NCBI GenBank assembly: GCA_938014885.1
Contig: CALLQI010000022.1
Coordinates: 124,001-188,000 of the forward strand
Origin: an uncultured bacterium
GTDB taxonomy: Bacteria; Planctomycetota; UBA8742; UBA2392
Direction of reading: 5' to 3'
Length of the DNA stretch: 64,000 nt
The notes beneath the pieces were generated by a model. The model did not search any database. It was not told the origin of the DNA and worked only from the letters and a program-made list of their open reading frames with translations. Of the stretch, positions 41,925-51,939 are shown one piece after another. The first letter of the stretch is position 1; every line of letters starts with the position of its first letter. The position numbers were made by a program, and so were the translations under genes.

Positions 41925-43925
41925 ATGCAATCACGGAAGTGGAACGTAGGCGCATTGTCGCGCTGGCGGGCGGGCCTGATTCCCGCGGTACTATGCGCGG
42001 CGGCCCTTGGCGGCTGCGGTGGCGAGGCCGGGCTGTACTCGTCGGCGCTCGCTGATGACAACACGATCAACCCGCCTGTGGACACGCCCGACGCCAACTG
42101 GGCAGCCTACGGCGATGCGGCCGTTACCTCGCAGATGTCGATTCTTGAGGTGTCGGCCAAGGACCCGTTCAACGGCAGGCTCAACACCGGCCCGCTGGGC
42201 GGCGGAACAATCAACCTTGGCTACCAGTACACGACGCCGTCTGACTTGCCAATCGAGTTCACGATCACGGCGCGCAGCCCCGGCAACGAAGGCGCGGTGT
42301 CGATCACCCTTGTGCACGCGATGGCGGGCGGTTCGATGCCGAATGGAGGCATCGAAACGATCTTCATGGAAGGGCTGGACGTGGAAGCACCGGCACTTGA
42401 GCTGATACCTGGTGGCGCGCTGGTGACCGGCGACGGCCTCGCACGGGTCGCGATTCGCGGCACCGTCTGGCGCCAGAACGACTTCCTGTTCCGATGCGAA
42501 AGCAGCGCGGGCGTGGACATCATCGCGTTTCGCGTGGCGCTGGGCTCCATCAGCGACATTAACCTGGGTGTGATGAGCACATCGACCATCCCGCTGAAGT
42601 CCGAAACGCTGGTCTATAGCAGCAACGAGCAGGGTTTCGGACTGCCCGCGATTGGCGTCTCGGGTGATCGCTACAGCCTTGTCGCCTATGAAGGAAGCTA
42701 CGCCGCGCGCAGCCGCCGCTGGCTGCAACTGGATGCGCAAACTGGTGCAGTCACAGGCGGCTTGAACCTGTACGCCGGCAACGACGTCGGTGGCTGGCGC
42801 GACCAGGAAATCGCGGCCAAAGACAACGTGCTGGCCGTGTCGCACACCGGCAACGCTGCCGTGCAGCTCGAGATCAGCCTGGACCGCGGGGCCAGCTTTG
42901 GCGTCACGCAGACCCTGGCCGAAAGCGCCATCAACGTGACGGGACAACGCCTGGTACAGGTGGCAATCTCGCCCAGCTATCGCATCGCGGTGGCCTATTG
43001 GCGCACCACGACCGACTGGAGCAACCCCTGGAACATGCAGCACGAGACGCACCTGGTCTTGTCCGAGCACGTGCCGCTGGGCTTTGACAGCAACGGCACG
43101 CCCACGGGTTACACCGCCGGCACCCAGAACGTGATTCTGGCGCGCAATGAGTGGGTGACACCCTTCATTATGGGCCTTGAGTACTCGGTGGCCGATGACC
43201 TGGTGCTGGGTTATGCCTACAGCACCTTCAGTGCGGCCGGCAACTTCACAGAATTCCGCTGCGCCACGCGCCTTGGCACCGGCGGCAGCTTTACGCACAC
43301 CCTGGTGGATTCCGAACTGGACATGTGGCCGGAAGACCCCAGCGTTGCGCTGCTGGGCAGCGGGCCCACTATGCGGATCCTGTATGTGTACGAGCGCGCC
43401 GACGGTATCCATATGCACCAGAGCCAGGACGGCGGTCAAAGCTTCAGCTGGGTGACGCGGGTTGGCGGCCCAGGGGCGTACCTGCCCAGCGTGCACGCCC
43501 GCGTGCAGAACGGCCAGACCCGCGTCGATGTGTTGTGGCTGCAGCCCTACGCAGGTGGCGTGGGCGCTCACCTGTGCATCGCCCAGTGGACGGACTTCCC
43601 CAACATTCCGATCTCCACACAGGGCCAGTTGTACGTGGCCCATGAGCTGGCCATCGGCACCCGCCCGTTCAACTTGCCGGCGAGAACGGTCAATTCCGTG
43701 GCTTGGATGGGCTATGACTCGGTAACCGTCGGCGACGACGTGGCCGTGGTGGTGCACGTGCACACGATTGACGTGTACGCCCCCTGGGGCGGCCCGACCA
43801 CCGGCGGCTTCATGGGTGCACCCGCACCGCAGGCGCCTCCGGTGCTGTTGCCCGGAATGACGGGCCCGGTACCGCCCGCCAACACCAATGATGTGCACAA
43901 GCTGCACGTCATGATCGTGGACTGA
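41925..43925 (+). CDS. BNR/sialidase-like propeller lipoprotein (tandem copy 1)
   Basis: A 666-residue lipoprotein; the start at 41925 follows GGAGGAG. The signal peptide ends at a lipobox (AALGGC, about residue 29). An N-terminal beta region (about 50-200) precedes a propeller (about 220-620) with Asp-box motifs: SLDRGASFG and SQDGGQSFS, each S-x-D-x-G-x-x-F. The C-terminus is Pro-rich with VLLPGMTGPV near the end. Asp-box propellers include sialidases and other glycan-binding or hydrolytic proteins; catalytic residues of true sialidases are not identifiable. A paralogue follows at 44087 with the same core (GDRYSLV, RRWLQ, WRDQEI, GQRLVQ). Confidence 0.78.
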   Translation: MQSRKWNVGALSRWRAGLIPAVLCAAALGGCGGEAGLYSSALADDNTINPPVDTPDANWAAYGDAAVTSQMSILEVSAKDPFNGRLNTGPLGGGTINLGYQYTTPSDLPIEFTITARSPGNEGAVSITLVHAMAGGSMPNGGIETIFMEGLDVEAPALELIPGGALVTGDGLARVAIRGTVWRQNDFLFRCESSAGVDIIAFRVALGSISDINLGVMSTSTIPLKSETLVYSSNEQGFGLPAIGVSGDRYSLVAYEGSYAARSRRWLQLDAQTGAVTGGLNLYAGNDVGGWRDQEIAAKDNVLAVSHTGNAAVQLEISLDRGASFGVTQTLAESAINVTGQRLVQVAISPSYRIAVAYWRTTTDWSNPWNMQHETHLVLSEHVPLGFDSNGTPTGYTAGTQNVILARNEWVTPFIMGLEYSVADDLVLGYAYSTFSAAGNFTEFRCATRLGTGGSFTHTLVDSELDMWPEDPSVALLGSGPTMRILYVYERADGIHMHQSQDGGQSFSWVTRVGGPGAYLPSVHARVQNGQTRVDVLWLQPYAGGVGAHLCIAQWTDFPNIPISTQGQLYVAHELAIGTRPFNLPARTVNSVAWMGYDSVTVGDDVAVVVHVHTIDVYAPWGGPTTGGFMGAPAPQAPPVLLPGMTGPVPPANTNDVHKLHVMIVD

Positions 43926-43943
43926 AGCACTGTACCCCAAACA

Positions 43944-43990
43944 ACTTGAGGCGACGTCGGCACAACACGCCGGTGTCGCCTCAAAGTTGC
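43944..43990 (+). terminator. Terminator between the tandem propeller lipoproteins
   Basis: A 16-bp stem (TTGAGGCGACGTCGGC with GCCGGTGTCGCCTCAA, two G-U pairs) and a 7-base loop, extended by AACTT/AAGTT with a bulge. A short GCTTT follows. The stop of copy 1 is 19 bases upstream. Confidence 0.85.
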
Positions 43991-44086
43991 TTTGGAGGAG
44001 CCTTGGCCGCGTGCTATGCTTTGGGGGCGTAGAAATCCTGCAAAACAGCCGGTCTGAACAAGGTAAGTCCTGTCGAAGGGGTTGCC

Positions 44087-46078
44087 ATGAAACGCGTGAT
44101 ACCGGCTTTGATCGCCTGTGCGTTGATTGCCTCGTGCGGGATTGAGTTTCCTGAGCTGACCACGCCGCAGCCTCAGCCCTGGCCGGGACCGTGGCCGGGC
44201 CAGACACCGACGACAACCGAAGTAACACTGGCTGCCGGCCTGACTGAGCTGCAGCCCGAGGCCATCGACACCATCAGCGCCACCGTGAACTTGTCGCGAT
44301 TCGGCATCACCAGCTTTGATCGTGTCTATGACCTCGAAACGCCGGCCGGTGAGGACTTCATGTTCAGCGCCGTCGGCCGCGGTGCCGGCAACTTCGGCCT
44401 GACGCAGGTTTCGCTCGGCCACGTCGCCGACGGCGGCAACGTACCGCTTACCGGCATCGAAAGCATCGCCGCGGCCGGTATGACGCTTGAGGCCACGGGC
44501 ATCAACAGCAACGGCAACCTGGCACAGGTCAACGGCGATGGCTTCGCTCGCGCCACGATTCGCGGCCGCATCAGCGCTGAGCAGGTGCTGCTGCTGGAAG
44601 TTCCGCGCGCCAACGACACGCTGCACATCGGCGTGCGGGTTCGGATCGGCAACCAGAGTGCCATCAACCTCGGCAGCGCGCTGCCGGGCGGGCTGCGGCC
44701 CGGCATCACGCGCACGCCGGTGTTCTCAAGCGACGCGTGGCAGTTCGGCCTGCCTTCGATTGCGGTTTCGGGCGACCGGTACAGTCTGGTCAGCTACGAC
44801 GGCAACAGCAGCACCAGCAGCTACACCGATCGCCAGCGGCGCTGGTTGCAATATGACGCGCAGCTGGGCAGTGTGACGGGCGGCAGCGCCTCGTCCATGA
44901 CGCAGGATTCAGGCAACTGGCGAGATCAGGAGATCACGGCGCTGGGCAACGTGCTGGCTGTGGCCTGCGTTGCGGGCGGTGAGTTGCGCGCCGAGATCAG
45001 CCTGGATCGCGGCGCCAGCTTCGGGCTGACACGTGTGCTGGACCCCTATGCCTGGAGTGGTCAACGCCTGGTGCAGATCGCGATTGCTCCGGATTATCGC
45101 ATCGGCGCGCTGTGGTGGCGCACGATGTACCCGTCGTCCAGCAACCCGGTATCTGAGCTGGTTTTGCTTGAGGCCACCCCCACCGGCTTCGATTCGAACA
45201 ACACACCAATCGGCTATAATTGGGGTGCGCTGACAGTCCTGCACCAGCCCTTTGCCGACGTCACGCCCCTGCTGATGCACCTTGAGTACAGCAGTGCCGG
45301 CGATCTCGCGGTTGGATATGGGTACACGCTGGTCGATTTCCTGCCAGGCACGTGGCAGATGCGCAGCAGCGCGCGCTTCCGTTGCGCGGTGCGCCTCAGC
45401 GGGCAGGCCTTTGTGGATGCCGAGCTGGACCGCGAAGACAACATCATGCCTGCAGACCCCCACGTGTGCGTACTCGGCAGCGGAAGCAGCATGGAAATCT
45501 TCTACGCCTACGAAAAGTCCAACGGCATTCACCTGCTTCACAGCACCGACGCGGGTCAAACCTTTGCGCAGGCCGCCTACGTCCCCCACCCGGGTGCATT
45601 CCAGCCATCCGTGCACGCCCGCATGCAGGGTACGGAGAAGCGGGTAGACCTGCTGTTCGTGGCCCCGGTAGGCTTTGGCGCAGAGGTACAGTGCGTGCAC
45701 TGGCAGGACTTCGGCGTCTCGACGCCCGCTGTCTCACGCATCACGGAGTGCGTGGCCGTCGTCGGCGGCTCACCTTCCGGCATGCCACCGGGCTACGATG
45801 TCACTTCGGTAGCCTGGTTCGGGTATGACTCGGTGATCAAGGGCGACGACGTGGCCGTGGTGGTGCACGAAGTAACCTTCAACACCTACGAGTACTCGAC
45901 GATGTGGGGCTGGACCTGGTGGACGCCCGCGGTCGGAGTAGCCGCCGGCGCGTCTGGTGGTTCGGGCGGTTCTTCGGCACCGCCTCCGCCGGTCGTGCTG
46001 CTGCCCGGGATGACCGGCACGGTCGCCGCGCCCAATGCAGCGCACCGCAACCAGCTTGCGGTCATCGTGCTGGACTAA
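44087..46078 (+). CDS. BNR/sialidase-like propeller lipoprotein (tandem copy 2)
   Basis: A 663-residue lipoprotein (MKRVIPALIACALIASCG; lipobox IASC at about residue 17), paralogous to the 41925 gene. Shared landmarks are GLPSIAVSGDRYSLVSYDG, RRWLQYDAQLGSVTGG, WRDQEITALGNVLAV, EISLDRGASFG (Asp-box), GQRLVQIAIAPDYRI and a final Asp-box STDAGQTF. The C-terminus again has VLLPGMTGTV before a short tail. The two have diverged over their whole length, so the duplication is not recent. Its last 17 bases overlap the end of the converging oxidoreductase gene. Ligand is unknown. Confidence 0.78.
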   Translation: MKRVIPALIACALIASCGIEFPELTTPQPQPWPGPWPGQTPTTTEVTLAAGLTELQPEAIDTISATVNLSRFGITSFDRVYDLETPAGEDFMFSAVGRGAGNFGLTQVSLGHVADGGNVPLTGIESIAAAGMTLEATGINSNGNLAQVNGDGFARATIRGRISAEQVLLLEVPRANDTLHIGVRVRIGNQSAINLGSALPGGLRPGITRTPVFSSDAWQFGLPSIAVSGDRYSLVSYDGNSSTSSYTDRQRRWLQYDAQLGSVTGGSASSMTQDSGNWRDQEITALGNVLAVACVAGGELRAEISLDRGASFGLTRVLDPYAWSGQRLVQIAIAPDYRIGALWWRTMYPSSSNPVSELVLLEATPTGFDSNNTPIGYNWGALTVLHQPFADVTPLLMHLEYSSAGDLAVGYGYTLVDFLPGTWQMRSSARFRCAVRLSGQAFVDAELDREDNIMPADPHVCVLGSGSSMEIFYAYEKSNGIHLLHSTDAGQTFAQAAYVPHPGAFQPSVHARMQGTEKRVDLLFVAPVGFGAEVQCVHWQDFGVSTPAVSRITECVAVVGGSPSGMPPGYDVTSVAWFGYDSVIKGDDVAVVVHEVTFNTYEYSTMWGWTWWTPAVGVAAGASGGSGGSSAPPPPVVLLPGMTGTVAAPNAAHRNQLAVIVLD

Positions 46079-47213
46079 CGGTCTTTCCAGCTGCTGGTGC
46101 GGCGGGCGCGCCCTGAATGGTCTCGGCGATCTGCTTGGCGTACACGGGTGCCAGTGCCACGCCCATGCCGCCAAAGCCCGCTGCCAACTCTGTTGACGTG
46201 TCAATAGACTGTCGCGGGCTGCCACCCAGGTGACTGCCGCCTCGAAACCCCATGATCCCGGCCCAGTGGTAGTCCACCGTAAACTGGTCGTGCCCCAAGA
46301 TTGCGGCCGCCAGCGACTTCAGGTGGGCCAGTACGTTCTGTGTGGTCGCGATTTCGTCGGTCTGCTCCTGCGTGCGAAACAGATTGCGTCCTCCGCCCAG
46401 CAGCAGCCTTCCGTCCACGAAGCGGAAGTAGTCGTACCCCGCATTGAGGTATCCAAGCGTGCGGTCCGTGGCGGTATTCACCGGCGAGGTCACGATCACC
46501 TGCCCGCGCCCCGGCACCACGTCGCACTCGGCCAGCTTCGCCGCAAACGCGTTCACGCACACAAACGCGCGGCCGTAACGCACCACGTGTTCGCCCCGAC
46601 TGTCGCGAGTGCGGCACTCGCCGCCGCTCACGGACTCGACTTGCACGCCAAACCGGAAGTCAGCGCGGGATGCCTGCTGCAACATCCGCAGCAGCTTGAC
46701 CGGGTGAACGCCCGCGTCGGCGCGGTTGAAGCTGGCTGCCCGACGACGGCCGCCCAGGTTGACCTCGCGTTCAACGTAAAGCGCCTCGCCCGCGTGGGCG
46801 TTGAGCGCTTGCATCAACGCACGCCCGGCGTCGGTGAGTTCGTCGTGATCGACCGAGCCGCAGGGGTCAACCTCAAGCAGCGGAAACTCGGCGCGGGCAA
46901 TGGCGATTCCGCGCCGGCGCTGCTCGAACACTTCGAGCACTCGGGGCAGGCCGTGCTCGGCCGCGTCGGCCAGCATCTCGCTGACCTGGCCGCAGGTCAG
47001 GAAACCCGCGTTGCGGCTGCTGGCGCCGTAGCTGAACTGGTCGCGCTCAAGAACCAGCACCCTGAGTTGCGGCTGCAACTTGCCCAGGAAGTACGCCAGC
47101 CAGCGCCCCATGAAGCCGGCGCCGACGATCAGCACGTCAACCCGCTCGGGCAGCGGCTCGGCGGGCATCGCGGGCGGTAGATTTCCGACTTCCCAGTAGC
47201 TGGGTTGGCGCAT
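46062..47213 (-). CDS. FAD-dependent oxidoreductase, DAO (glycine/D-amino acid oxidase) family
   Basis: A 383-residue flavoprotein; the start at 47213 gives MRQPSYWEVGNLPPAMPAEP, typical of these enzymes. The FAD motif is VLIVGAGFMGRWLAYFLG, followed by VLVLERDQFSYGASSRNAGFL. The C-terminal part has HWAGIMGFRGGSHLG and AAGFGGMGVALAPVYAKQIAE. Family members oxidise secondary or primary amines such as glycine, sarcosine or gamma-glutamyl-putrescine. The substrate cannot be assigned. The gene is divergent from the methionine aminopeptidase gene. Confidence 0.88.
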   Translation of the reverse strand: MRQPSYWEVGNLPPAMPAEPLPERVDVLIVGAGFMGRWLAYFLGKLQPQLRVLVLERDQFSYGASSRNAGFLTCGQVSEMLADAAEHGLPRVLEVFEQRRRGIAIARAEFPLLEVDPCGSVDHDELTDAGRALMQALNAHAGEALYVEREVNLGGRRRAASFNRADAGVHPVKLLRMLQQASRADFRFGVQVESVSGGECRTRDSRGEHVVRYGRAFVCVNAFAAKLAECDVVPGRGQVIVTSPVNTATDRTLGYLNAGYDYFRFVDGRLLLGGGRNLFRTQEQTDEIATTQNVLAHLKSLAAAILGHDQFTVDYHWAGIMGFRGGSHLGGSPRQSIDTSTELAAGFGGMGVALAPVYAKQIAETIQGAPAAPAAGKTVSPAR

Positions 47214-47286
47214 GGACAAAGCTTGCCCGAAGTGCCCGCGACATTCCAGTTCTGGCATCTGCCGCGCTGGGCTGTACATTCTAGGC

Positions 47287-48210
<924 letters not shown>

Positions 48211-48218
48211 CGCAGCTG

Positions 48219-48845
48219 CTATCGAAGCGGCTGGTACTCGGGCGCTTTCTCGGCTTCTTCGGGTTTGAACGGCTTGGTATCGCGCAGCTGCTCAGCACGG
48301 GCGACCACCAGTCTCTTCCAGGCCTTGGACAGCAACTCCACTGCTTCGGCCGGGTGGCCGCCGTTCATGTGCACATTCCAGAGTTCATCGCCAACGCGCA
48401 GGCTCAGCTTCCATTCGCGAGTACCGTTGCCGCTGTAGGATTCGCGCAGTCGCAGCGCGCCGCTATCGATTACCGCCCGGCGCATTTCGTCCTGGTCGGT
48501 GTCATCTAGCTTGAACTCGAGCTTGCGCGTGACGGCCCGCATGATTGCGCCGTCCTGCCAGTACTCGGTAATCACAAAGTAGCCGCTGCCATCGGGCTTC
48601 AAGTGCATCACACGCAACGGCAGGCCATTGAGCAGTTCGATCCACTTGAACTCGAGCGGGTCTTGCCCCTGCAGCACCAGCTGATGGTTCGCGCTGCCCT
48701 CAGCGAAAAAGTTGTCGTCTTCGGCGGCTTTGGGTGTGTCGCCGTCCAGTTCAGCAGTCCACCAGCCCGGCGCGCGTTCCGGCGGACCGGACGCACAACC
48801 TGCAAGCAGCAGCAAGCACAGGCACAAGGCGCAATGGATTTTCAT
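48219..48845 (-). CDS. Lipoprotein of unknown function
   Basis: A 208-residue lipoprotein with lipobox LAGC at about residue 17 and a mixed alpha/beta body (LVLQGQDPLEFKWIELLNG, MHLKPDGSGYFVITEYW, REWKLSLRVGDELWNVHMNGG). The C-terminus is charged and Pro-rich. No family recognised. It ends nine bases from the converging methionine aminopeptidase gene. Confidence 0.7.
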   Translation of the reverse strand: MKIHCALCLCLLLLAGCASGPPERAPGWWTAELDGDTPKAAEDDNFFAEGSANHQLVLQGQDPLEFKWIELLNGLPLRVMHLKPDGSGYFVITEYWQDGAIMRAVTRKLEFKLDDTDQDEMRRAVIDSGALRLRESYSGNGTREWKLSLRVGDELWNVHMNGGHPAEAVELLSKAWKRLVVARAEQLRDTKPFKPEEAEKAPEYQPLR

Positions 48846-48933
48846 GGTTTCCCCCGTGACGGGATCATACGCCCTCGATACCTCGAAAGGCAGTCACTTT
48901 TGTCGGCGCGCGGCCGCTGCATACTGCGTGCGC

Positions 48934-50034
48934 ATGGACGCCGAACAAGCCTACCTGTTTCGCCACGCGCTGCTGCGGCAGGCCGCGTACCAGTTGCAGA
49001 CACCGCTGCAGCGCGCGCAGGTGCACCGCTTGGCGCTTGAGATCCTGGAACAGTTGCCAGGCCTGAACCTGCGGGCCATGGCCAACGAACTGGCCGAACA
49101 CGCCGAGGCCGCTTTGCCCGAACTGCCCGAGGTCGAGCGCGCGGGGCTGCAACAGCGTCTGGTGCACCACCTTGAGGTCTGGGCCGACCACGCGCGCTTC
49201 AACTACCAGTACGAAGCCAGTCGCACGGCGCTGGAGAAACTGCTGCCGCTGCTGGGCCGGGACCGGTCGCGTACGATCCGGGCCATCGACATCATGGCCG
49301 ATGTCATGCAACGCAGCGGCCGCCACGCTGAGGCCATGCACTGGTTTGCGCGCTTGCACGATGCTGCGGCATCCTCAGGCCCTGAGGCCGGCTACAAGGG
49401 CCGCGCGCTGGTGCACCTGGCCTGGGATTCGCATGAGCGTGGCCAACTTGAGGCGGCAGATGCGTACGCGCGCGAAGGCGAGGACCTGCACGCCGCACAG
49501 CCTGACCCGCGCCTGGCAATCGCGTTTACACTTTTCAGAGCCAAAGAGCGCGCCGGCCTTGGCGACCACGACGGCGCGATCGCTTTGCAGGAGAAAGCAC
49601 TTCAACTCGCGCGCGAAACAAACGACCTGCTGCAGACCATTGTCGCGCACATGAACCTGGCTGAGGCATTGATGCTCGCCGGTCGTCTTGAGGCCGCGGC
49701 AGAACAGCTTGACAGCGCGCAATCGCTGGCACAGCCGGCGCGGCTGGCCTACTGGCTTGCACAGGTCAGGCTGGCGCGCGCGGAGGTGTGCCGCCGCGAA
49801 GGCAAGCATTCCGAGGCTTCCGCTGAGTTGTCCCAGGTGTCCACGTTCGCGCGCCAGACGGGCTCAATCGGCTTGCTTGCGCTGAGCCTTTGCCGGCAGG
49901 GGCAAGCGGCACTGGACATTGGCGATCATGCGCAGGCGCGGCGCTGCGCCTTGGAGGCGCACGAGATGGCGGCAGAGCACGGAGACGCCTACGGTCTGCG
50001 CGAGTCCGAGCGGTTGCTGGAGGAGTGCCGTTAA
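48934..50034 (+). CDS. TPR protein resembling the C-terminal half of kinase/STAND-TPR regulators
   Basis: A 366-residue soluble protein; the start at 48934 gives MDAEQAYLFRHALLRQAAYQ. That opening (YLFRHALLRQAAYQLQTPLQRAQVH) is normally found inside much larger proteins, just after the ATPase of AfsR/adenylate-cyclase/serine-threonine-kinase-type regulators and before their TPR repeats. Here it is the N-terminus, with TPR-like helices following (about 80-360). No kinase, cyclase or NTPase domain lies upstream; the preceding frame is low-complexity and runs against the divergent lipoprotein gene. It is either a stand-alone adaptor or the surviving end of a larger gene. Confidence 0.72.
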   Translation: MDAEQAYLFRHALLRQAAYQLQTPLQRAQVHRLALEILEQLPGLNLRAMANELAEHAEAALPELPEVERAGLQQRLVHHLEVWADHARFNYQYEASRTALEKLLPLLGRDRSRTIRAIDIMADVMQRSGRHAEAMHWFARLHDAAASSGPEAGYKGRALVHLAWDSHERGQLEAADAYAREGEDLHAAQPDPRLAIAFTLFRAKERAGLGDHDGAIALQEKALQLARETNDLLQTIVAHMNLAEALMLAGRLEAAAEQLDSAQSLAQPARLAYWLAQVRLARAEVCRREGKHSEASAELSQVSTFARQTGSIGLLALSLCRQGQAALDIGDHAQARRCALEAHEMAAEHGDAYGLRESERLLEECR

Positions 50035-50039
50035 ACGTA

Positions 50040-50068
50040 AGGGCCCGCGCCGTGGCGCGGGCCCTCGG
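50040..50068 (+). terminator. GC-rich terminator hairpin after the TPR gene
   Basis: A 12-bp stem AGGGCCCGCGCC/GGCGCGGGCCCT with a minimal loop, five bases past the stop at 50034. No long T-tract. Confidence 0.75.
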
Positions 50069-50082
50069 CAGCTTGCCCTAAC

Positions 50083-51117
50083 TTAGACCCAGCGGCCGGA
50101 CCAGCTGAATCCGAGAGTAAGCGTGAAGCGGAAGTCGTGGTGCTTGAATCCCGGGGGCGGCAGGTTGTCCCATGCGTGTTCAATCAAAATGCCGGCAGTG
50201 AAGTACTCCATGAACTTGTACTCCGCCAGCAGCGAGCTGTTGGAGGTCAGGTTCTTGGTTTCGTCGAAGTCGAACAGCAGTTCCGACTTGAAGTTCACAT
50301 GCAGTGCATCGCTAAGCGTGACCCAGTCAAACTCGGTGCGCAGGCGGGCGCCGAAGTAACCGCGGTCTTCCGCCCCGAACATCTGGTCTTCATACGTGTA
50401 AGTCGCATGGGCCGCGACATGCCACGACATCTTGGGTTCGCGGATGATGTAGTAGCCGGGGCCGATGCCGGTGATGCTGCGATAGTGGTAGCCCGCGAAC
50501 TCGTTGAAGTAGAAGTCCTGGGTCAGGTCGATCGTCAGGTTGAAGTCGAAGATGTAGCGGTACAGGTATCCCACATGGTGCTGGCGGACGCGAACCTGGT
50601 CTTCCAGCAGCAGGCGGTCCTGGAAATAGGTGCCGCGCGCAAACAGCGTCTGGTAGTTGTGCTTGGTGGTGCGCTTGATGTCGAAGCGATATCCCAGCGT
50701 GTAGGTCTTGGTGTTGCCATCGGTCCACGAGAACGAGCCCAGGCCCGACAGTTCCCACAGAGCGCGTTCGTCCGGCAGCGTTTCGTCTACACCCACGAGG
50801 CCGGCAAAGTCGGCCTCGCGCTCGCCCAGTTCGTCGGTGATCAGGAGCTTGCCATCGCGGGTGGCGAGTTTGACGTTCTTCTGGTCTTTGATGTCGCCGG
50901 TGGTGCGGATGCGCGCATCGCGGGCGGCGTCGAGGGTCAGGCTGGCGACCTTGGCCGCGGGCACCTTCAACGCGCCTGCTGACAGGCTGGTGAAGTGGAC
51001 TTCGCCGTTCTCAAGTTTGTCAAACTTGCCGATGAAGGTGTCGCCATCGGTAGTGACCAGCGTGTCCGCGATCAACGGCGCGGCAAACACGAACAACAGC
51101 AGCAGCAGGATTCGCAT
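50083..51117 (-). CDS. DUF481 outer-membrane beta-barrel protein
   Basis: A 344-residue exported protein: a signal peptide (MRILLLLLFVFAAPLIA), then an N-terminal region with TLVTTDGDTFIGKFDKLENGEVHF. That region is the beta module often preceding DUF481 barrels. A C-terminal barrel follows (about 120-344) with alternating aromatic strands (YTLGYRFDIKRTTKHNYQTLF, HVGYLYRYIFDFNLTIDLTQD, FTLTLGFSWSGRWV). The final strand ends without the usual terminal Phe, with Val. Function of DUF481 proteins is unknown. Confidence 0.83.
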   Translation of the reverse strand: MRILLLLLFVFAAPLIADTLVTTDGDTFIGKFDKLENGEVHFTSLSAGALKVPAAKVASLTLDAARDARIRTTGDIKDQKNVKLATRDGKLLITDELGEREADFAGLVGVDETLPDERALWELSGLGSFSWTDGNTKTYTLGYRFDIKRTTKHNYQTLFARGTYFQDRLLLEDQVRVRQHHVGYLYRYIFDFNLTIDLTQDFYFNEFAGYHYRSITGIGPGYYIIREPKMSWHVAAHATYTYEDQMFGAEDRGYFGARLRTEFDWVTLSDALHVNFKSELLFDFDETKNLTSNSSLLAEYKFMEYFTAGILIEHAWDNLPPPGFKHHDFRFTLTLGFSWSGRWV

Positions 51118-51216
51118 TCTGTTGGTTTCCTAGGAAAGTGAGCCCCCGACCGCGCGGCACGTTACGCAGCAATCGAGACGGCGCAACAAGGCGCGTGGGG
51201 ATGATTCAGCCGTGAT

Positions 51217-51747
51217 CTATTCGCCGTTGGCAGGTGGCTGCGGCGCGTTACCCGGCGCAGGCGTGTTGCCCGGCGGCGGATTGTTCTGCGCGTTCTGGGC
51301 TGCCGCATACTCGGCCTTGGCTTTGTTGGTTTCGGCGGCGCTGAAGCGCCATGTGCCGTCGGTGTGCTTGACGATCACCAACGGTACCCGTACGGGGTCC
51401 TTCTCGACACCGTTCTCAGAGATAACCCAGGTGACCCACGTAACTGTGGTGTTGTCGTCGATGAGCTGACCATTTTTGTCCAGCGTAACTCTCGTGGTGA
51501 TCTTGCGTGCCTTGGATGCGCGCACGTTGTCACGAAAGCGCAACAGCTCAGTGTCCTTCTCAGTGGGCAAGAACAGCTGGGCGGCGACTTCGTCGTCGTG
51601 GTTCTCGACCGCGTACTTCCATGCGTCGGCAGTTCCTGCGGGTGAAGACAGGTCCACGGTGTAGGGCGGCTTTTCTTGCTCGTTACCGCCGCCGCAGCCG
51701 GCCAGCAGCAGTGCCAAAGCGAAAGCAAGAAGGGCAACTCGTGACAT
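51217..51747 (-). CDS. Small lipoprotein with DUF4878-like fold (uncertain)
   Basis: A 176-residue lipoprotein with lipobox LAGC (about residue 18). The body (DAWKYAVENHDDEVAAQLFLP, VTWVTWVISENGVEKDPVRVPLVIVKHTDGTWRFS) looks like a small NTF2/cystatin-type domain seen in lipoproteins that end in a W-K/R strand. The C-terminal 35 residues are Pro/Asn/Ala-rich and low-complexity. No function can be given. It lies downstream of tRNA-Pro, which has its own terminator. Confidence 0.68.
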   Translation of the reverse strand: MSRVALLAFALALLLAGCGGGNEQEKPPYTVDLSSPAGTADAWKYAVENHDDEVAAQLFLPTEKDTELLRFRDNVRASKARKITTRVTLDKNGQLIDDNTTVTWVTWVISENGVEKDPVRVPLVIVKHTDGTWRFSAAETNKAKAEYAAAQNAQNNPPPGNTPAPGNAPQPPANGE

Positions 51748-51768
51748 GAGGGCTCCGTGTGGTCTGGA

Positions 51769-51798
51769 CCGGAAAGCCCGAGTTACCGGGCTTTCCGG
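51769..51798 (-). terminator. Terminator-like hairpin downstream of tRNA-Pro
   Basis: A 12-bp perfect stem CCGGAAAGCCCG/CGGGCTTTCCGG with a 6-base loop, starting two bases past the encoded CCA of the tRNA on the minus strand. T-tract is poor. Confidence 0.75.
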
Positions 51799-51799
51799 A

Positions 51800-51876
<77 letters not shown>

Positions 51877-51939
51877 ATTGAGCCGCGAAGCTAACGCCCA
51901 CAGGTTGCAGCGTCAAGGTAAGGAGCAGCAGGGCACCGC

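Noticed and set aside
42000..44228. Very long minus-strand frame (745 residues) opposite the first propeller lipoprotein
   Set aside because: His/Gln/Val-rich shadow translation across the terminator and both lipoprotein genes, with no domain or signal; the plus-strand genes have lipoboxes and Asp-boxes.
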